A stretch of 64,000 nt of DNA from DASUAS01 sp963819475 (GCA_963819475.1 CAWFWE010000004.1:186001-250000); one strand, 5' to 3'; shown: positions 11,657 to 20,952, numbered from the stretch's first letter. The notes: generated from the letters alone by a model not told the origin. Made by a program: numbers and translations.

Positions 11657-12955
11657 ATGAGCCAGCCGCCCCGCTCCGTCGTCGTGGTCGGTGCCGGCCT
11701 GGCCGGGATGACCGCGGCACTCACCGCCGCCGGCGAGGGCGCCCGGGTCACGGTGCTCGAGGCGCGCGCTCACCCAGGTGGACGCGCCCGCACGGCCACC
11801 ACCGCCGACGGCTTCCACTTCAACCAGGGCGCGCACGCGCTGTACCGCGGTGGCATGGCCTGGGACGTGCTGCACGGCTTCGGCATCACGCCGCGCGGTG
11901 CCTCCCCCGTCGCCACCCGCGCGTACGGGTTGCGGCGCGACGGCACCCTCGACGCCCTGCCCGGCACGTTCACGAGCCTGCTGCGGACGCGGGTGCTCGG
12001 CGCGCCCGGCAAGCTCGAGCTCCTCAAGGTGCTGGCGCGCCCGGCCCGCATGGCGACGACGGTCACGCCCGGAACATCGCTCCAGCAGTGGATCGACGGC
12101 ATCTCGCGCCGCACCGACGTGCGGGCGGTGTTGGCGCTGCTCGGCCGGATCTCGACCTACTGCGGCGACCTCGACGCACTCGACGCGGCTGCCGGTGTCG
12201 CGCAGATGGTGCAGGCCTTCACGCATGGCGTGGTGTACCTCGACGACGGCTGGCAGCAGCTGGTCGACGAGCTGCAGCAACTGGCGGCGGCGCGCGCCAT
12301 CACCCTCCAGACGCGGGCCAAGGTCGCCGGGATCGAACCGTGCGCCGATGGCATCACCGTGCGCATCGCTCAGGGTGCCCTGGCGGCCGACGCGTTGGTG
12401 CTCGCGTCCGGCGGACCGCGTGACGTCGACACCATGGTGCGCGGGGCGAGCGCGGCCGTGCGCGGATGGGCCGCCGACGAGCGCCCGGTGGTCGCGACCA
12501 CGCTCGACGTCGCGCTCCGGACCCTGCCGGTACCCGATCGGCGCATCACGTGCGGCCTCGACGAGCCGACGTACTTCTCCGTCCACACCCCGTATGCGCA
12601 TCTCGCGCACGGTGACGGAGGCGGCGAGGTCGCGCACCTCCTCTGGTACGGCGACGCCGACGCCGAGGTCGACCCGTTGGCCCGGCTCGAGTGGTTGCTC
12701 GATCGGGCCCAGCCGGGATGGCACGAACAGGTGGCCGACTGGCGTCACGGCCACCGGCTGGTGGTCGCGCACGGCCGCCCGCTCCCGGGCCGCGGCCTGG
12801 GCGGACGACCGCCGGTGGCGGTCCCCGATCTGGCGCGCGTGTACGTGGCCGGCGACTGGGTGGGGCCCGACGGGATGCTCGCCGACGCCGCCTTCGCCAG
12901 CGGGCGGGCGGCGGGACGGGCGGCGGCGACGGCGCCGGCAATGGTGGCGGCATGA
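11657..12955 (+). CDS. FAD-dependent NAD(P)-binding oxidoreductase (amine oxidase/phytoene desaturase-like)
   Basis: 432 residues. Rossmann-type flavoprotein: the FAD-binding GAGLAGMTAAL with the downstream acidic VLEARAHPGGRART occupies residues ~10-52, and a C-terminal FAD motif YVAGDWVGPDGMLADAAFASGR is typical of phytoene-desaturase and amine-oxidase relatives. ATG 11657 follows GGAGG by five bases, which decides the start over in-frame upstream codons. The stop overlaps the sigma factor start by 4 bp (ATGA), so the two are translationally coupled. Oxidoreductases are a standard partner class of ECF41 sigma factors. The substrate cannot be read from the sequence. Confidence 0.88.
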   Translation: MSQPPRSVVVVGAGLAGMTAALTAAGEGARVTVLEARAHPGGRARTATTADGFHFNQGAHALYRGGMAWDVLHGFGITPRGASPVATRAYGLRRDGTLDALPGTFTSLLRTRVLGAPGKLELLKVLARPARMATTVTPGTSLQQWIDGISRRTDVRAVLALLGRISTYCGDLDALDAAAGVAQMVQAFTHGVVYLDDGWQQLVDELQQLAAARAITLQTRAKVAGIEPCADGITVRIAQGALAADALVLASGGPRDVDTMVRGASAAVRGWAADERPVVATTLDVALRTLPVPDRRITCGLDEPTYFSVHTPYAHLAHGDGGGEVAHLLWYGDADAEVDPLARLEWLLDRAQPGWHEQVADWRHGHRLVVAHGRPLPGRGLGGRPPVAVPDLARVYVAGDWVGPDGMLADAAFASGRAAGRAAATAPAMVAA

Positions 12956-13836
12956 ACGCGCCCGACGCCGGCACCGAGGAATTCGAGGCCCTGCGGCCGC
13001 GGCTGTTCGGCATCGCCTACCGGATGACCGGCAGCGTCGGCGACGCCGAGGACGCCTGCCAGGACGCGTGGTTGCGCTGGCAGGCCGTCGACCGCGGGCA
13101 GGTCGACAACCCGGAGGCGTTCCTCGTGCGCACCGTCACCCGCCTCGCCATCGACCGGTTGCGCTCGGCGCACCACCGGAAGGAGACCTACGTCGGGCCC
13201 TACCTGCCCGAGCCGTTGGTGGTCGACGACGCCACCGAGACCCAGCCCGAGGTCGCGGCCGAGCTGGCCGACTCGCTCACCCTCGCGTTCCTCGTGCTGC
13301 TCGACGAGGTCTCCCCCGTCGAGCGCGCGGTGCTGCTGCTCCACGACGTGTTCGGGTACCCGTTCGACGAGGTGGCGGCGATGGTCGACTCGTCACCGGC
13401 GGCGTGCCGGCAGCTCGCCAGCCGCACCCGCCGAAGGTTGCAGGACGGACAACTCGAGCTGCGCCGGCCGCGCGCCCAGGAGGAGCAGGAGCTGGTGGGC
13501 GCGCTCCTGGCCACGGTCGCCAGCGGCGACGTCGAGCAGGTGATGACGCTGCTCGCACCCGACGTCGTGCTGCTCTCCGACGGCGGCGCCGCCCAGCACG
13601 CAGCGCGGCGGCCGGTGATCGGCCCCGATCGCGTGGCACGCCTCATCGTGAACCTGGCGCACCGCATCCCGAGCGAGGCCGACATGCGTCTCGTGCACGT
13701 GAACGGGGAGCCCGGGGTCGTGTTCCGCCTCGACGACCGGCCGGGTCTCGTGCTCTCGTTCTCGTTCGCGCCCGACGGACGCGTGCTCCGCATCTTCGGG
13801 CAGCTCAACCCCGAGAAGCTGCGTCACGTCGTGTGA
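12952..13836 (+). CDS. ECF41-type RNA polymerase sigma factor (SigJ-like)
   Basis: 294 residues. Sigma-70 region 2 (LRPRLFGIAYRMTGSVGDAEDACQDAWLRW) and region 4 (VERAVLLLHDVFGYPFDEVA with SSPAACRQLASRTRRRL) are followed by a ~120-residue SnoaL-like C-terminal extension. Two group hallmarks are visible: a WLP-like linker written YLPEPL near residue 83 and the terminal NPEKL at residues 286-290 (NPDKL in the consensus). In this group the extension works as a built-in modulator instead of a separate anti-sigma factor. Co-transcribed with the FAD oxidoreductase. The 3' end overlaps the opposing membrane-protein gene by 13 bp. Confidence 0.93.
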   Translation: MNAPDAGTEEFEALRPRLFGIAYRMTGSVGDAEDACQDAWLRWQAVDRGQVDNPEAFLVRTVTRLAIDRLRSAHHRKETYVGPYLPEPLVVDDATETQPEVAAELADSLTLAFLVLLDEVSPVERAVLLLHDVFGYPFDEVAAMVDSSPAACRQLASRTRRRLQDGQLELRRPRAQEEQELVGALLATVASGDVEQVMTLLAPDVVLLSDGGAAQHAARRPVIGPDRVARLIVNLAHRIPSEADMRLVHVNGEPGVVFRLDDRPGLVLSFSFAPDGRVLRIFGQLNPEKLRHVV

Positions 13837-14309
13837 TCGGCGTCCACGAGGTCGACGTCGGAAGTGTGCTCGGCGGGGGTGCGGTCGCCGAAGCGCGCCA
13901 ACGACTCCGGCAACCCTCCCGACCACCGGATCGCAACCACGCTGATGGCGTCGAGCGCCAACACGCAGGCCATCTGGCCGAACCACCACGCGCCGAACGG
14001 GTGGTGGCCCGACACCGGGCACGCGACCGAGAGCGCGGTGAGGAACGCCGCGGCACCGAGTGACGACACGAGTCCCCACCGGCGTTGCATAACCAGACCG
14101 GCGATCATCGTGGCCAGCAGCAGCCACATGACGAGCTCCAGCGCGATGCCGTAGGAAGGTTCGGGCTGGTGGGTCACCGGCTCGAGGGCCATGGCGACCT
14201 GCAGGAGCACGAACCATGCGATCGCCACGCCTGCCGCGAGCCGGCCGTCGATCCGTTCCTGCAACCACGTTCTGGTGTCGAGGTCCATCACACCAGTCTG
14301 CCCGCTCAC
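13824..14309 (-). CDS. Four-helix integral membrane protein of unknown function
   Basis: 161 residues from GTG 14309, or 154 from ATG 14288; neither start has a convincing ribosome binding site. Four hydrophobic segments are visible (AAGVAIAWFVLLQVAMAL, GIALELVMWLLLATMIAGLV, LVSSLGAAAFLTALSVA and WWFGQMACVLALDAISVVAI), with a charged cytoplasmic tail. I do not recognise a family. Convergent with the ECF41 gene and overlapping its 3' end. Confidence 0.6.
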   Translation of the reverse strand: MSGQTGVMDLDTRTWLQERIDGRLAAGVAIAWFVLLQVAMALEPVTHQPEPSYGIALELVMWLLLATMIAGLVMQRRWGLVSSLGAAAFLTALSVACPVSGHHPFGAWWFGQMACVLALDAISVVAIRWSGGLPESLARFGDRTPAEHTSDVDLVDADHTT

Positions 14310-14584
14310 GGCGGTGCATGCACCGCGAGATCAGACGACGCGGTAGCCGTAAAGCTCAGGGCGCGCCGGAGGCGGGCGCGCTGGTCGGGCTCGTAGAGCA
14401 CGCCGTCGTGCAGGAGGTAGCCGACGTGACGGTGCCGCCCGGTCATGGCGACGGCCCCCACGCTCTCCAGCCGCACCGTGGTCGCGACCTTGGGCAGAAA
14501 AGGTGGCGGCCGAACGGGAACACCAGTCGTAGGACGCGAACTCGTCGACGATGTGAAGGCTACGCCCGTCGCCGAGCGCGTCAT
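14306..14584 (-). other. Gap region with possible gene remnant
   Basis: The 278 bp between the membrane protein and the ZIP gene show no convincing gene. An open frame of 92 codons exists, but protein-like stretches switch frames (LHIVDEFASYDWCS in one, VGYLLHDGVLYEPDQRARLRRAL in another). This could be a degraded small gene; I assign no function. Confidence 0.25.
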
Positions 14585-14587
14585 TTG

Positions 14588-15367
14588 CTACGAGTTGATC
14601 GTGGACAGGAACGCGGCGACGGCAAATCCGGCCGCCGCCGCGAGCCCCGCGTGCCGGCCGGCGCCGCGCACCGCGATGGGCACCATCTCGTTGACGACGA
14701 CGACGACCATGGCACCGGCGGCGATCGACTGGATGATCGCGATGGCGTCGGCGTTGGTCGGCTTCAGCAGCGCGTAGCCGACGAATCCGGCGACGAACCC
14801 GACCGCGACGATGGCCCCGAACCTGACGAGGACCTTTCGCAGCGGTATGCCGCCCGCCAGCAGGGCGGCGGCGACGCCGATCGCTTCGGGCAGGTTCGAC
14901 AGGAACACCGCACCCACCAGCGCGAACGAGACGCTGGCGCCGCCGAGCAGGGTGAGCCCGACCGCGATCGACTCGGGGATGCCGTCGAGGACCATGCCGA
15001 CGGTCAGGTTGCGGGCCGTGGTGGCGTCGGCCGCCGCGGGTCGCGCCGTCGGCCCGGCGGTGTCCTCGGCCTCCCCCACTGGTTCCTCCGGATCCTCCCG
15101 CTCGGCGCGCCGGTCGAGCCAGCGGGTCAGGAGGTAGTAGCCACCCGCACCGACGAGCAGGCCGACACCGGCGGGCGCGCGGCCGGCCTCCGCGTACGCC
15201 TCCGCCACGAGGTCGGTGGTCACCGCGCTGATGAGCGCGCCGGCGCCGAACGCCATGACCAGCCCCAGCCACTGCGGCTCGGTGAGCTTCGGGTAGCGGG
15301 CGACGAGCAACGCGCCGACGATCAGCGCCGATTGCCCGAGTGCTGCCCAGAGCCCCGCTTCGAACAC
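14588..15367 (-). CDS. ZIP-family metal cation transporter
   Basis: 259 residues with about eight membrane segments. ZIP signature motifs are present: MVLDGIPESIAVGLTLLG and FLSNLPEAIGVAAAL, the paired metal-binding helices (PES and PEA in place of the common HNxPEG). A hydrophilic, acidic and proline-rich loop (REDPEEPVGEAEDTAG) separates the two halves, as in the family. It probably moves Zn2+, Fe2+ or a related divalent ion into the cytoplasm. GTG start at 15367. The next upstream gene (TetR) ends 39 bp away in the same direction, so co-transcription is possible. Confidence 0.85.
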   Translation of the reverse strand: MFEAGLWAALGQSALIVGALLVARYPKLTEPQWLGLVMAFGAGALISAVTTDLVAEAYAEAGRAPAGVGLLVGAGGYYLLTRWLDRRAEREDPEEPVGEAEDTAGPTARPAAADATTARNLTVGMVLDGIPESIAVGLTLLGGASVSFALVGAVFLSNLPEAIGVAAALLAGGIPLRKVLVRFGAIVAVGFVAGFVGYALLKPTNADAIAIIQSIAAGAMVVVVVNEMVPIAVRGAGRHAGLAAAAGFAVAAFLSTINS

Positions 15368-15406
15368 GAGCGCGGAGTCTCGCCGCGGGTCTTCGGTCGG
15401 CGTGGT

Positions 15407-16009
15407 CTACCCGGCGCGGGGTGCGTCGCCGAGGTGCGCGTGCAGCACCGACGCGACCGCGGCGCCGCTGGTGAGCATCGGCTGGATGTCGCGCAGGGCA
15501 CGGCTCATGGTGAGCGCGCCCTCGTAGCTCGACAGCACGAAGGTGGCGAGCGAGGACGCGTCGGCCTCGGGGATGCCGGCCTCGGTGAAGACGTGCGCCA
15601 GCGTGGCTTGCCAGCCGTTGAACACGTCCTCGCACACCTGGCGGATGCGCTCGATGTCGCTCGACGTCTCGAGCGCGACGGTCGCGATCGGGCAGCCGCG
15701 CTCGTAGTCGGAGTCGCGCAGCCGCTCCGCGTTGACCACGAAGAAGGCGTTGACGGTCGCGGGCACATCGGGGGCGTCGGCCAGCGACGCGATCGCCATC
15801 CGGATCCGCTCGCCCGCCCGGGCCAGGGCCTCGACGGCGATCTGCTCCTTGCCGCCCGGGAAGTAGTGGTACACGGAGCCGAGCGGCGCATCGCCCTCGG
15901 CCACAATCTGTTTGATGCCGGTGGCCGTATAGCCCTGACGACGCAGGAGACGGTTCGTCGCGTCGAGGATGCGGTCGCGGGTGTCGCGAGCGTCGGCGGC
16001 AGTGGTCAC
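15407..16009 (-). CDS. TetR/AcrR-family repressor (LmrA/YxaF-like)
   Basis: 200 residues. The N-terminal helix-turn-helix reads GYTATGIKQIVAEGDAPLGSVYHYFPGGKEQ. The C-terminal ligand domain contains ERGCPIATVALETSSDIERIRQVCEDVFNGW, typical of the LmrA/YxaF branch that responds to flavonoid-like or hydrophobic ligands. GTG start at 16009. It faces the cNMP-binding gene across a ~97-bp gap that carries two spaced operator-like sites, so it probably represses itself and perhaps the divergent gene. The ZIP transporter just downstream could belong to the same unit. Confidence 0.88.
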   Translation of the reverse strand: MTTAADARDTRDRILDATNRLLRRQGYTATGIKQIVAEGDAPLGSVYHYFPGGKEQIAVEALARAGERIRMAIASLADAPDVPATVNAFFVVNAERLRDSDYERGCPIATVALETSSDIERIRQVCEDVFNGWQATLAHVFTEAGIPEADASSLATFVLSSYEGALTMSRALRDIQPMLTSGAAVASVLHAHLGDAPRAG

Positions 16010-16030
16010 GAGAAAAGGGTAGCACCAAAG

Positions 16031-16070
16031 TATGTAGAGTGCTATACAGACTATGTAGAGCGTTCTAGTT
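16031..16070. promoter_or_regulatory. Tandem TetR-type operator candidate
   Basis: The word TATGTAGAG occurs at 16031-16039 and again at 16052-16060, 21 bp (two helical turns) apart. Each is the left half of an imperfect palindrome: TGTAGAG-TG-CTATACA pairs at 6 of 8 positions, and TAGAGC-GTTCTA at 5 of 6. The TAGA...TCTA arms resemble LmrA/YxaF operators. The sites lie between the TetR start (16009) and the divergent gene (16107). Confidence 0.6.
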
Positions 16071-16106
16071 CAACATCGGGTGGGGGCCTGAGAGGGAGGT
16101 GGTGGC

Positions 16107-16565
16107 ATGACGGTGGAGCTCTTCACCGGTCAGGGGAGGACCAGACGGGCCCGGAGCCGGAGCCGCGCGCAGCCGGCCGACTTCCTGGGCAACTTCTCGG
16201 TGGCCGATCACGCGCGGTTACGGGCGGTGGCCCGGCTCCGCGAGCTGCAGTCGGGCGAGTGCCTGTTCGACCAGGGATCGGTCGCCACCGCCGCCTTCGT
16301 GCTGACCGGTGGGCAGGCCGAGGTCATCGTGCGGGGCCAGCCGGTGGGCGAGATCGCCGCCGGGGCCATCGTCGGCGACGTCGACGTGCTGGGCCGTCAT
16401 CCGTACCGCTGCCGGGTCGAGGCGCGCACGCCGCTCACCGCGTGGCAGATCGACGCCGCCGACCTCGACCGCCTGCTGGTGGACGCACCGACGTTCGCCC
16501 GCGCCCTGGCGCGCGACCTCGGGCGCCGGCTGCGGGCCGCCGAGCTCTCGCTCGCCACGGGATAG
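16107..16565 (+). CDS. Cyclic nucleotide-binding domain protein
   Basis: 152 residues, a single stand-alone CRP-type sensor domain with no DNA-binding part. Seen: a basic N-terminal tail (RTRRARSRSRAQ), the beta roll SGECLFDQGSVATAAFVLTGGQAEVI and the phosphate-binding-cassette region GEIAAGAIVGDVDVLGRHPYRCRVEA. The canonical GExxLL...RxAT is degenerate, so cyclic nucleotide binding is not assured. The ATG at 16107 follows GGGAGGTGG. The next gene starts 10 bp after its stop, so they are probably co-transcribed. Confidence 0.8.
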   Translation: MTVELFTGQGRTRRARSRSRAQPADFLGNFSVADHARLRAVARLRELQSGECLFDQGSVATAAFVLTGGQAEVIVRGQPVGEIAAGAIVGDVDVLGRHPYRCRVEARTPLTAWQIDAADLDRLLVDAPTFARALARDLGRRLRAAELSLATG

Positions 16566-16575
16566 CGTCGTCCCC

Positions 16576-18272
16576 GTGAGGGGGAACCTGCTGGTCCGGG
16601 GCGGCACGCTGGTCGACGGGACGGGTGCACCACCGCGCGCCGCGGACGTCCGCATCCGCGACGGCTTGGTCGCCGAGGTCGCGCCCGGGCTCGCACCCGA
16701 CGGCGAGGCGGTCGTCGACGCCGACGGCGCGTACGTCGCGCCCGGCTTCATCGACTGCCACACGCACTACGACCCGTCGGTGTGGTGGGACCCGCTGGTC
16801 GACCCGATGCCGCAGCACGGCGTGACCACGGTCGTCACCGGCAACTGCTCGCTGTCGCTCACGCCCGTGCGCGCCGCCGACCGCGTGGCCGCCAGCGACG
16901 TGTTCGGATTCATCGAGGACATCCCGGTCGACGCGTTCGCGACCGGGATCCCGTGGAGCTGGGAGTCGTACGCCGAGTGGCGCGACGCCCTGCGGGCGCA
17001 CGGCACCGCGGTACACGTCGCGCCGCTCCTCGGCCATTCGAACCTGCGCGTCTACGTGATGGGCGACGAGGCATGGGACCGCGCGGCCAAGCCCGAGGAG
17101 CGCGACCGGATGGCGGCGGTGCTCGCCGACTCGCTCGCGGCCGGCGCCCTCGGCCTCTCGACGTCGTTCATCGACCAGGACCGGCACGGGCACGCGGTGC
17201 CGAGCCGCGCCGCCGACGACGACGAGCTGCGCGCGCTCATCGAGGTGCTCGGCCGCGCGCCGGGCACGCGCGTGTCCTCGAGTTCCTCCCGTGGATCAAG
17301 GAGATCGATCGCCAGCTGGTCGACATCGACCGGGTGGCGCGTTGGTGCGGCGCCGCCGGCGTGGCGTGCACCTGGAACCAGCTCGCCGAGAACAGCCGCG
17401 ACCCGTCGCGCGCCGAGCGCATCATCGAGCAGGCGCACCGGCTCCATGCCGACGGCTGTCGCGTGTTCGCGCAGGTCTCGCCGCGGCCGTTCAACCTCAA
17501 CGTCAGCTTCGACCAGACCCCGGCGTTCGTGGCCGTGCCCGCGTGGGGGAGGCTGATCACGCAGACGCCCGACGAGAAGCGGCACACGCTCGTCGACCCC
17601 GAGTGGCGGACGCAGGCCCGCGCCGACTGGGACCGCGTCGGCAACGGGTTCACCATCTTCCCGGTCTCGCGCCTCGACCGCGTACGCCTCACGTCGGTGC
17701 GCGACGGCGAGGAGCGCTTCCTCGGCGGCACGCTCGCCGACGTGGTCGCGGCGCGCGGCGGCCACCCGTCGGACGTGCTCGCCGACTGGGTGCTCGAGCA
17801 CGACCTCACGCCGGGCATGGTGGCGGAAGCACTGTCGAACAACGACGCGGGGAAGGTGTCCGCGCTCATCCTCGACCCGACGACCGTGGTGGGTGCGAGC
17901 GACGCCGGCGCGCACCTACAGATGATGTGCGGGGCCGGCGACTCCACGCTGCTGCTCACCGAGCACGTGCGCGACCGCGGTGAGCTGACGGTCGAGGGCG
18001 CGGTGCACCAGCTCACCGCGCGCATCGCCGACGCCTTCGGCATCCGCGACCGCGGCACGCTGCGCCCCGGGCTCGCCGGCGACGTGGTCGTCTTCGCACT
18101 CGACGAGCTCGCGTACCGCCCCGAGCAGTTCGTCACCGACCTGCCGGGCGGCGCACCACGCCTCACCCGGCCGCCCGGGGGCTTCCGGATGACCGCGGCC
18201 GACGGCGTGGTCACCCAGCAGCAGGGCATCGCGACCGGCGCACGCCCGGCCGGACCGCTCGACGCGGGTTAG
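16576..18272 (+). pseudogene. N-acyl-D-amino-acid deacylase family amidohydrolase, frameshifted near 17265
   Basis: About 565 residues in total across two frames. The N-terminal part has LVRGGTLVDGTG, the HxH metal pair at residues 62-64 (DCHTHYDPSVWWD), GVTTVVTGNCSLSL and GALGLSTSFIDQD. After about 17255-17282 the homology continues in the other frame with VLEFLPWIKEIDRQLVDIDRVARW and runs to GASDAGAHLQMMCGAGDST. A single-base indel explains it. The GTG start at 16576 is 10 bp behind the cNMP-binding gene. Same family as 4520-6238 but not a close copy. Both halves look under selection, so a sequencing error is a fair alternative to inactivation. Confidence 0.82.
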
Positions 18273-18309
18273 AGGCCGCGCGACTGCCCGCGGGCAGACG
18301 CCCGGTCGC

Positions 18310-19035
18310 TCACGCGGCCGCCTCCGGGGTGCAGTCGCTGCACCGGGCGGCGCGCGCATCGGCGAGCGGATCGGTGAAGGGCGCGTCGTCGACGACGGCG
18401 CTCACGAACTCGGCAGTGAGGTGGTGCCAGAGCCCCGCCCGCAGCAGCATCCCGTGGCCGCTCCACGGCACCTGCACGCATGCGGTGTGCCGGGTGAGCG
18501 GTGCCGCCCGGGCGACGAAGCGCGTCGACGCCCGCGGGCTCGTGGTCAGGTCGCGCGTCCCGTGGAGCACCACGAGATCGCGCCCCGCGAGCTGCTCCAC
18601 CGGTTCGGTGTCGGGCAACCACGGCGCGAGCGCGACGACACCGCGGACGCGGGGATGCCCGGCGGCGCGCAGCGCGGCGCGCCCGCCCATGGAGTGCCCG
18701 ACCAGCACGACCGGCACCGGACCGTAGCGCTCACCGATCGCCGCGAGCGCGAACTCGACGTCGGCCACGGGATCGGCGGCGGCACCGTTCCAGCCGCGGT
18801 ACCGGAAGCGGATCTGACCGACGGCGAGGTCGCCGCCGAGCGACGAGATGGAGCGCACGAACGGCTGCACGCGGCGAACGGTCAACTGATGGGGCTCGAC
18901 CGGGCGCCGGCTCTCCGCCTTCCCGCCGTGCAGGACCAGGACCGCGGCGCGCGCGGGCGCGGTCCGCGTCGGGAGGTCGACGTACGGCTCGGCGGCTCCC
19001 TCACTCTGCGTGTCGTGATGCCTCGACCGAGCCAT
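18310..19035 (-). CDS. Alpha/beta hydrolase
   Basis: 241 residues. Serine hydrolase fold: strand AAVLVLHGGKAESRRP, nucleophile elbow VLVGHSMGGRAALRA, catalytic Asp in VLHGTRDLTTSP and His in WSGHGMLLR. The substrate is unknown (dienelactone-hydrolase or esterase-like). The start at ATG 19035 is chosen because CGGGAG lies just upstream and the family's first strand begins about 30 residues in. Tail to tail with the frameshifted D-aminoacylase-like gene; divergent from the sulfatase. Confidence 0.85.
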   Translation of the reverse strand: MARSRHHDTQSEGAAEPYVDLPTRTAPARAAVLVLHGGKAESRRPVEPHQLTVRRVQPFVRSISSLGGDLAVGQIRFRYRGWNGAAADPVADVEFALAAIGERYGPVPVVLVGHSMGGRAALRAAGHPRVRGVVALAPWLPDTEPVEQLAGRDLVVLHGTRDLTTSPRASTRFVARAAPLTRHTACVQVPWSGHGMLLRAGLWHHLTAEFVSAVVDDAPFTDPLADARAARCSDCTPEAAA

Positions 19036-19192
19036 CTGCTCCCGTTGGACCACCCTGCGGCACCTCGCCCGCGCGACCGGCTGTCGCGGGGAAGGGTTCG
19101 TCGCCGGCCCGGGACCGGATGAGGTACCGAGCGCGGCGGTTTCGCATCTGGCAATCATCTGCTTCTCATCCGGGAAGCGGTAGAACGCCCCC

Positions 19193-20800
19193 GTGCCCAG
19201 CGGTCGTCGACACACGCTGTGCACCGTGCTCCTCCTGGCCGCGACCACGCTCGCGGTCGCCGGACCCGGCATCGCGCCGGCGGCCGGGGCGGTCGCGGCG
19301 GGCGCGACCCGGAAGCGACCCAACATCCTGTTCGTGCTCGCCGACGACCTGGACATGGCCGAGATGCGCTACCTCCCGCGCACCCGGGCGCTGCTCGGCG
19401 CCGACGGCACGACCTTCGACGACTACTTCGTGAGCAATTCGCTGTGTTGCCCCTCGCGGACCACGACCCTCCGGGGGCAGTACGCGCACAACACCGGCGT
19501 GTGGTCGAACGGCGGTGACAACGGCGGCTTCGAGCGGGCGTACGCCAACGGCATCGAGCAGGACACGGTGGCGACCCGTCTGCACGGCGCGGGCTACACG
19601 ACATCGCTGACCGGCAAGTACCTCAACGGCTACCCGAACGGAGCCCGGCCCGACTACGTGCCCCCCGGGTGGGACAACTGGGCGAGCGCGGTCTACGGCA
19701 ACCCGTACTCCGAGTACCACTACGTGCTGAACCAGAACCAGACCTACCGCGCGCATCGGCACCGGCCCCGCGACTACGGCACCAACGTGTACGTCCGCCT
19801 CACCGACCGGTTCATCCGCGGCGCGGCGCACGCCCACCAGCCGTTCTTCGCCTACCTCCCCGTGTACGCGCCACACCAGCCCGCGACGCCGGCACCTGCG
19901 GACGTCGGCAAGTTCCCGCTCGCGCAGGCACCGCGCACGCCCAGCTTCGACCAGGCCGACGTGAGCCGCATGCCTCGCTTCGTGCGCGACCTGCCCCAGT
20001 TCACACTGCCCGAGACCGCTGCGATCGACGACCTCTACCGCATGCGCATCCGTTCGTTGCAAGCCGTCGACCGGGGCGTGGCACGGCTCGTGCGCACCCT
20101 CCGGGCCACCAAGCAGCTCGACAACACCTACATCGTGTTCGCGTCGGACAACGGCTTCCACCTCGGCCAGCACCGCATGCCGGCGGGGAAGCAGACGGCG
20201 TACGAGCCGGACATCCACGTCCCCTTGCTCGTTCGCGGGCCGGGCGTGCGGTCGGGCGCGCACGCGACCCAGCTGGCCGGCAACACCGACCTCGCACCCA
20301 CCTTCGAGGCGATGGCGGGCGTGCGGGCGCCGTCGTTCACCGACGGACGGTCGCTCGTCCCGCTCTTGCGCGGGGCGCACCCGTCACGCTGGCGCACCGC
20401 GTACCTGGTCGAGCACCGGGTCGAGGCGGACGTGAGCCAACCGGCCCGCGCCCCGGCGAAGAACTCGACCCTCGAGCCGCCCGACCCCGACGAGGCGATG
20501 GCGCACCGGCTCCGTCACCGCGAGATCCGCGACACCATGCTCGTGAACCGCGCCGCCGAGATCCCCGACTACGACGCCCTCCGCACCGGCCACCTGCTCT
20601 ACGTGGAGTACGCCAACGGCGACCGCGAGCTCTACGACCTTCGCGTCGACCCCGACGAGATCGTGAACCGGGCCGGAACCGAGCCGGAGTTGGAACGGGC
20701 GCTGGCCCACCGGCTCTCGCAGCTGCGGCGCTGCGCCGGGAGCGGCTGTCGCCGGGTGGAGAACCGTCCGTTCGGCGGGACATCGGGTCGGGAGGCCTGA
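19193..20800 (+). CDS. Secreted sulfatase (type I, formylglycine-dependent)
   Basis: 535 residues with an N-terminal signal peptide (basic RRH, then LCTVLLLAATTLAVAG, a cleavage region near residue 36). Type I sulfatase that would hydrolyse sulfate esters of polysaccharide or glycan outside the cell. Seen: PNILFVLADDLD with the metal-binding Asp pair, the C-x-P-S-R modification site (Cys85 in LCCPSRTTTLRG), GKYLNGY, and FASDNGFHLGQHRMPAGK with the C-terminal Asp-Asn metal ligands. GTG start at 19193. No sulfatase-maturing enzyme is encoded nearby. A putative arylsulfotransferase sits at 32 kb across the island; whether the two are linked is unknown. Confidence 0.92.
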   Translation: MPSGRRHTLCTVLLLAATTLAVAGPGIAPAAGAVAAGATRKRPNILFVLADDLDMAEMRYLPRTRALLGADGTTFDDYFVSNSLCCPSRTTTLRGQYAHNTGVWSNGGDNGGFERAYANGIEQDTVATRLHGAGYTTSLTGKYLNGYPNGARPDYVPPGWDNWASAVYGNPYSEYHYVLNQNQTYRAHRHRPRDYGTNVYVRLTDRFIRGAAHAHQPFFAYLPVYAPHQPATPAPADVGKFPLAQAPRTPSFDQADVSRMPRFVRDLPQFTLPETAAIDDLYRMRIRSLQAVDRGVARLVRTLRATKQLDNTYIVFASDNGFHLGQHRMPAGKQTAYEPDIHVPLLVRGPGVRSGAHATQLAGNTDLAPTFEAMAGVRAPSFTDGRSLVPLLRGAHPSRWRTAYLVEHRVEADVSQPARAPAKNSTLEPPDPDEAMAHRLRHREIRDTMLVNRAAEIPDYDALRTGHLLYVEYANGDRELYDLRVDPDEIVNRAGTEPELERALAHRLSQLRRCAGSGCRRVENRPFGGTSGREA

Positions 20801-20839
20801 GGCCGTCCTGCTACGATGCGCTGCCTCAGGTGAGGCCGA

Positions 20840-20912
20840 GCCCCCATCGTCTAGTGGCCCAGGACGCCGCCCTTTCAAGGCGGTAACGGGGATTCGAACT
20901 CCCCTGGGGGCA
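20840..20912 (+). tRNA. tRNA-Glu (anticodon TTC)
   Basis: 73 bases folding into a cloverleaf. The acceptor GCCCCCA pairs with TGGGGGC, the anticodon loop CTTTCAA gives TTC, and the T arm contains GATTCGAAC. No CCA is encoded. A GC-rich hairpin at 20916-20944 follows. Confidence 0.95.
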
Positions 20913-20952
20913 CGTCGGCGCCGCACGCGACACAACTGGCGCCGGCTCATCT

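Noticed and set aside
19100..19200. TetR-like string (GAFYRFPDEKQMIARC) antisense to the sulfatase start
   Set aside because: No helix-turn-helix before it and no domain after it; the antisense of a signal-peptide region can give such a match by chance.
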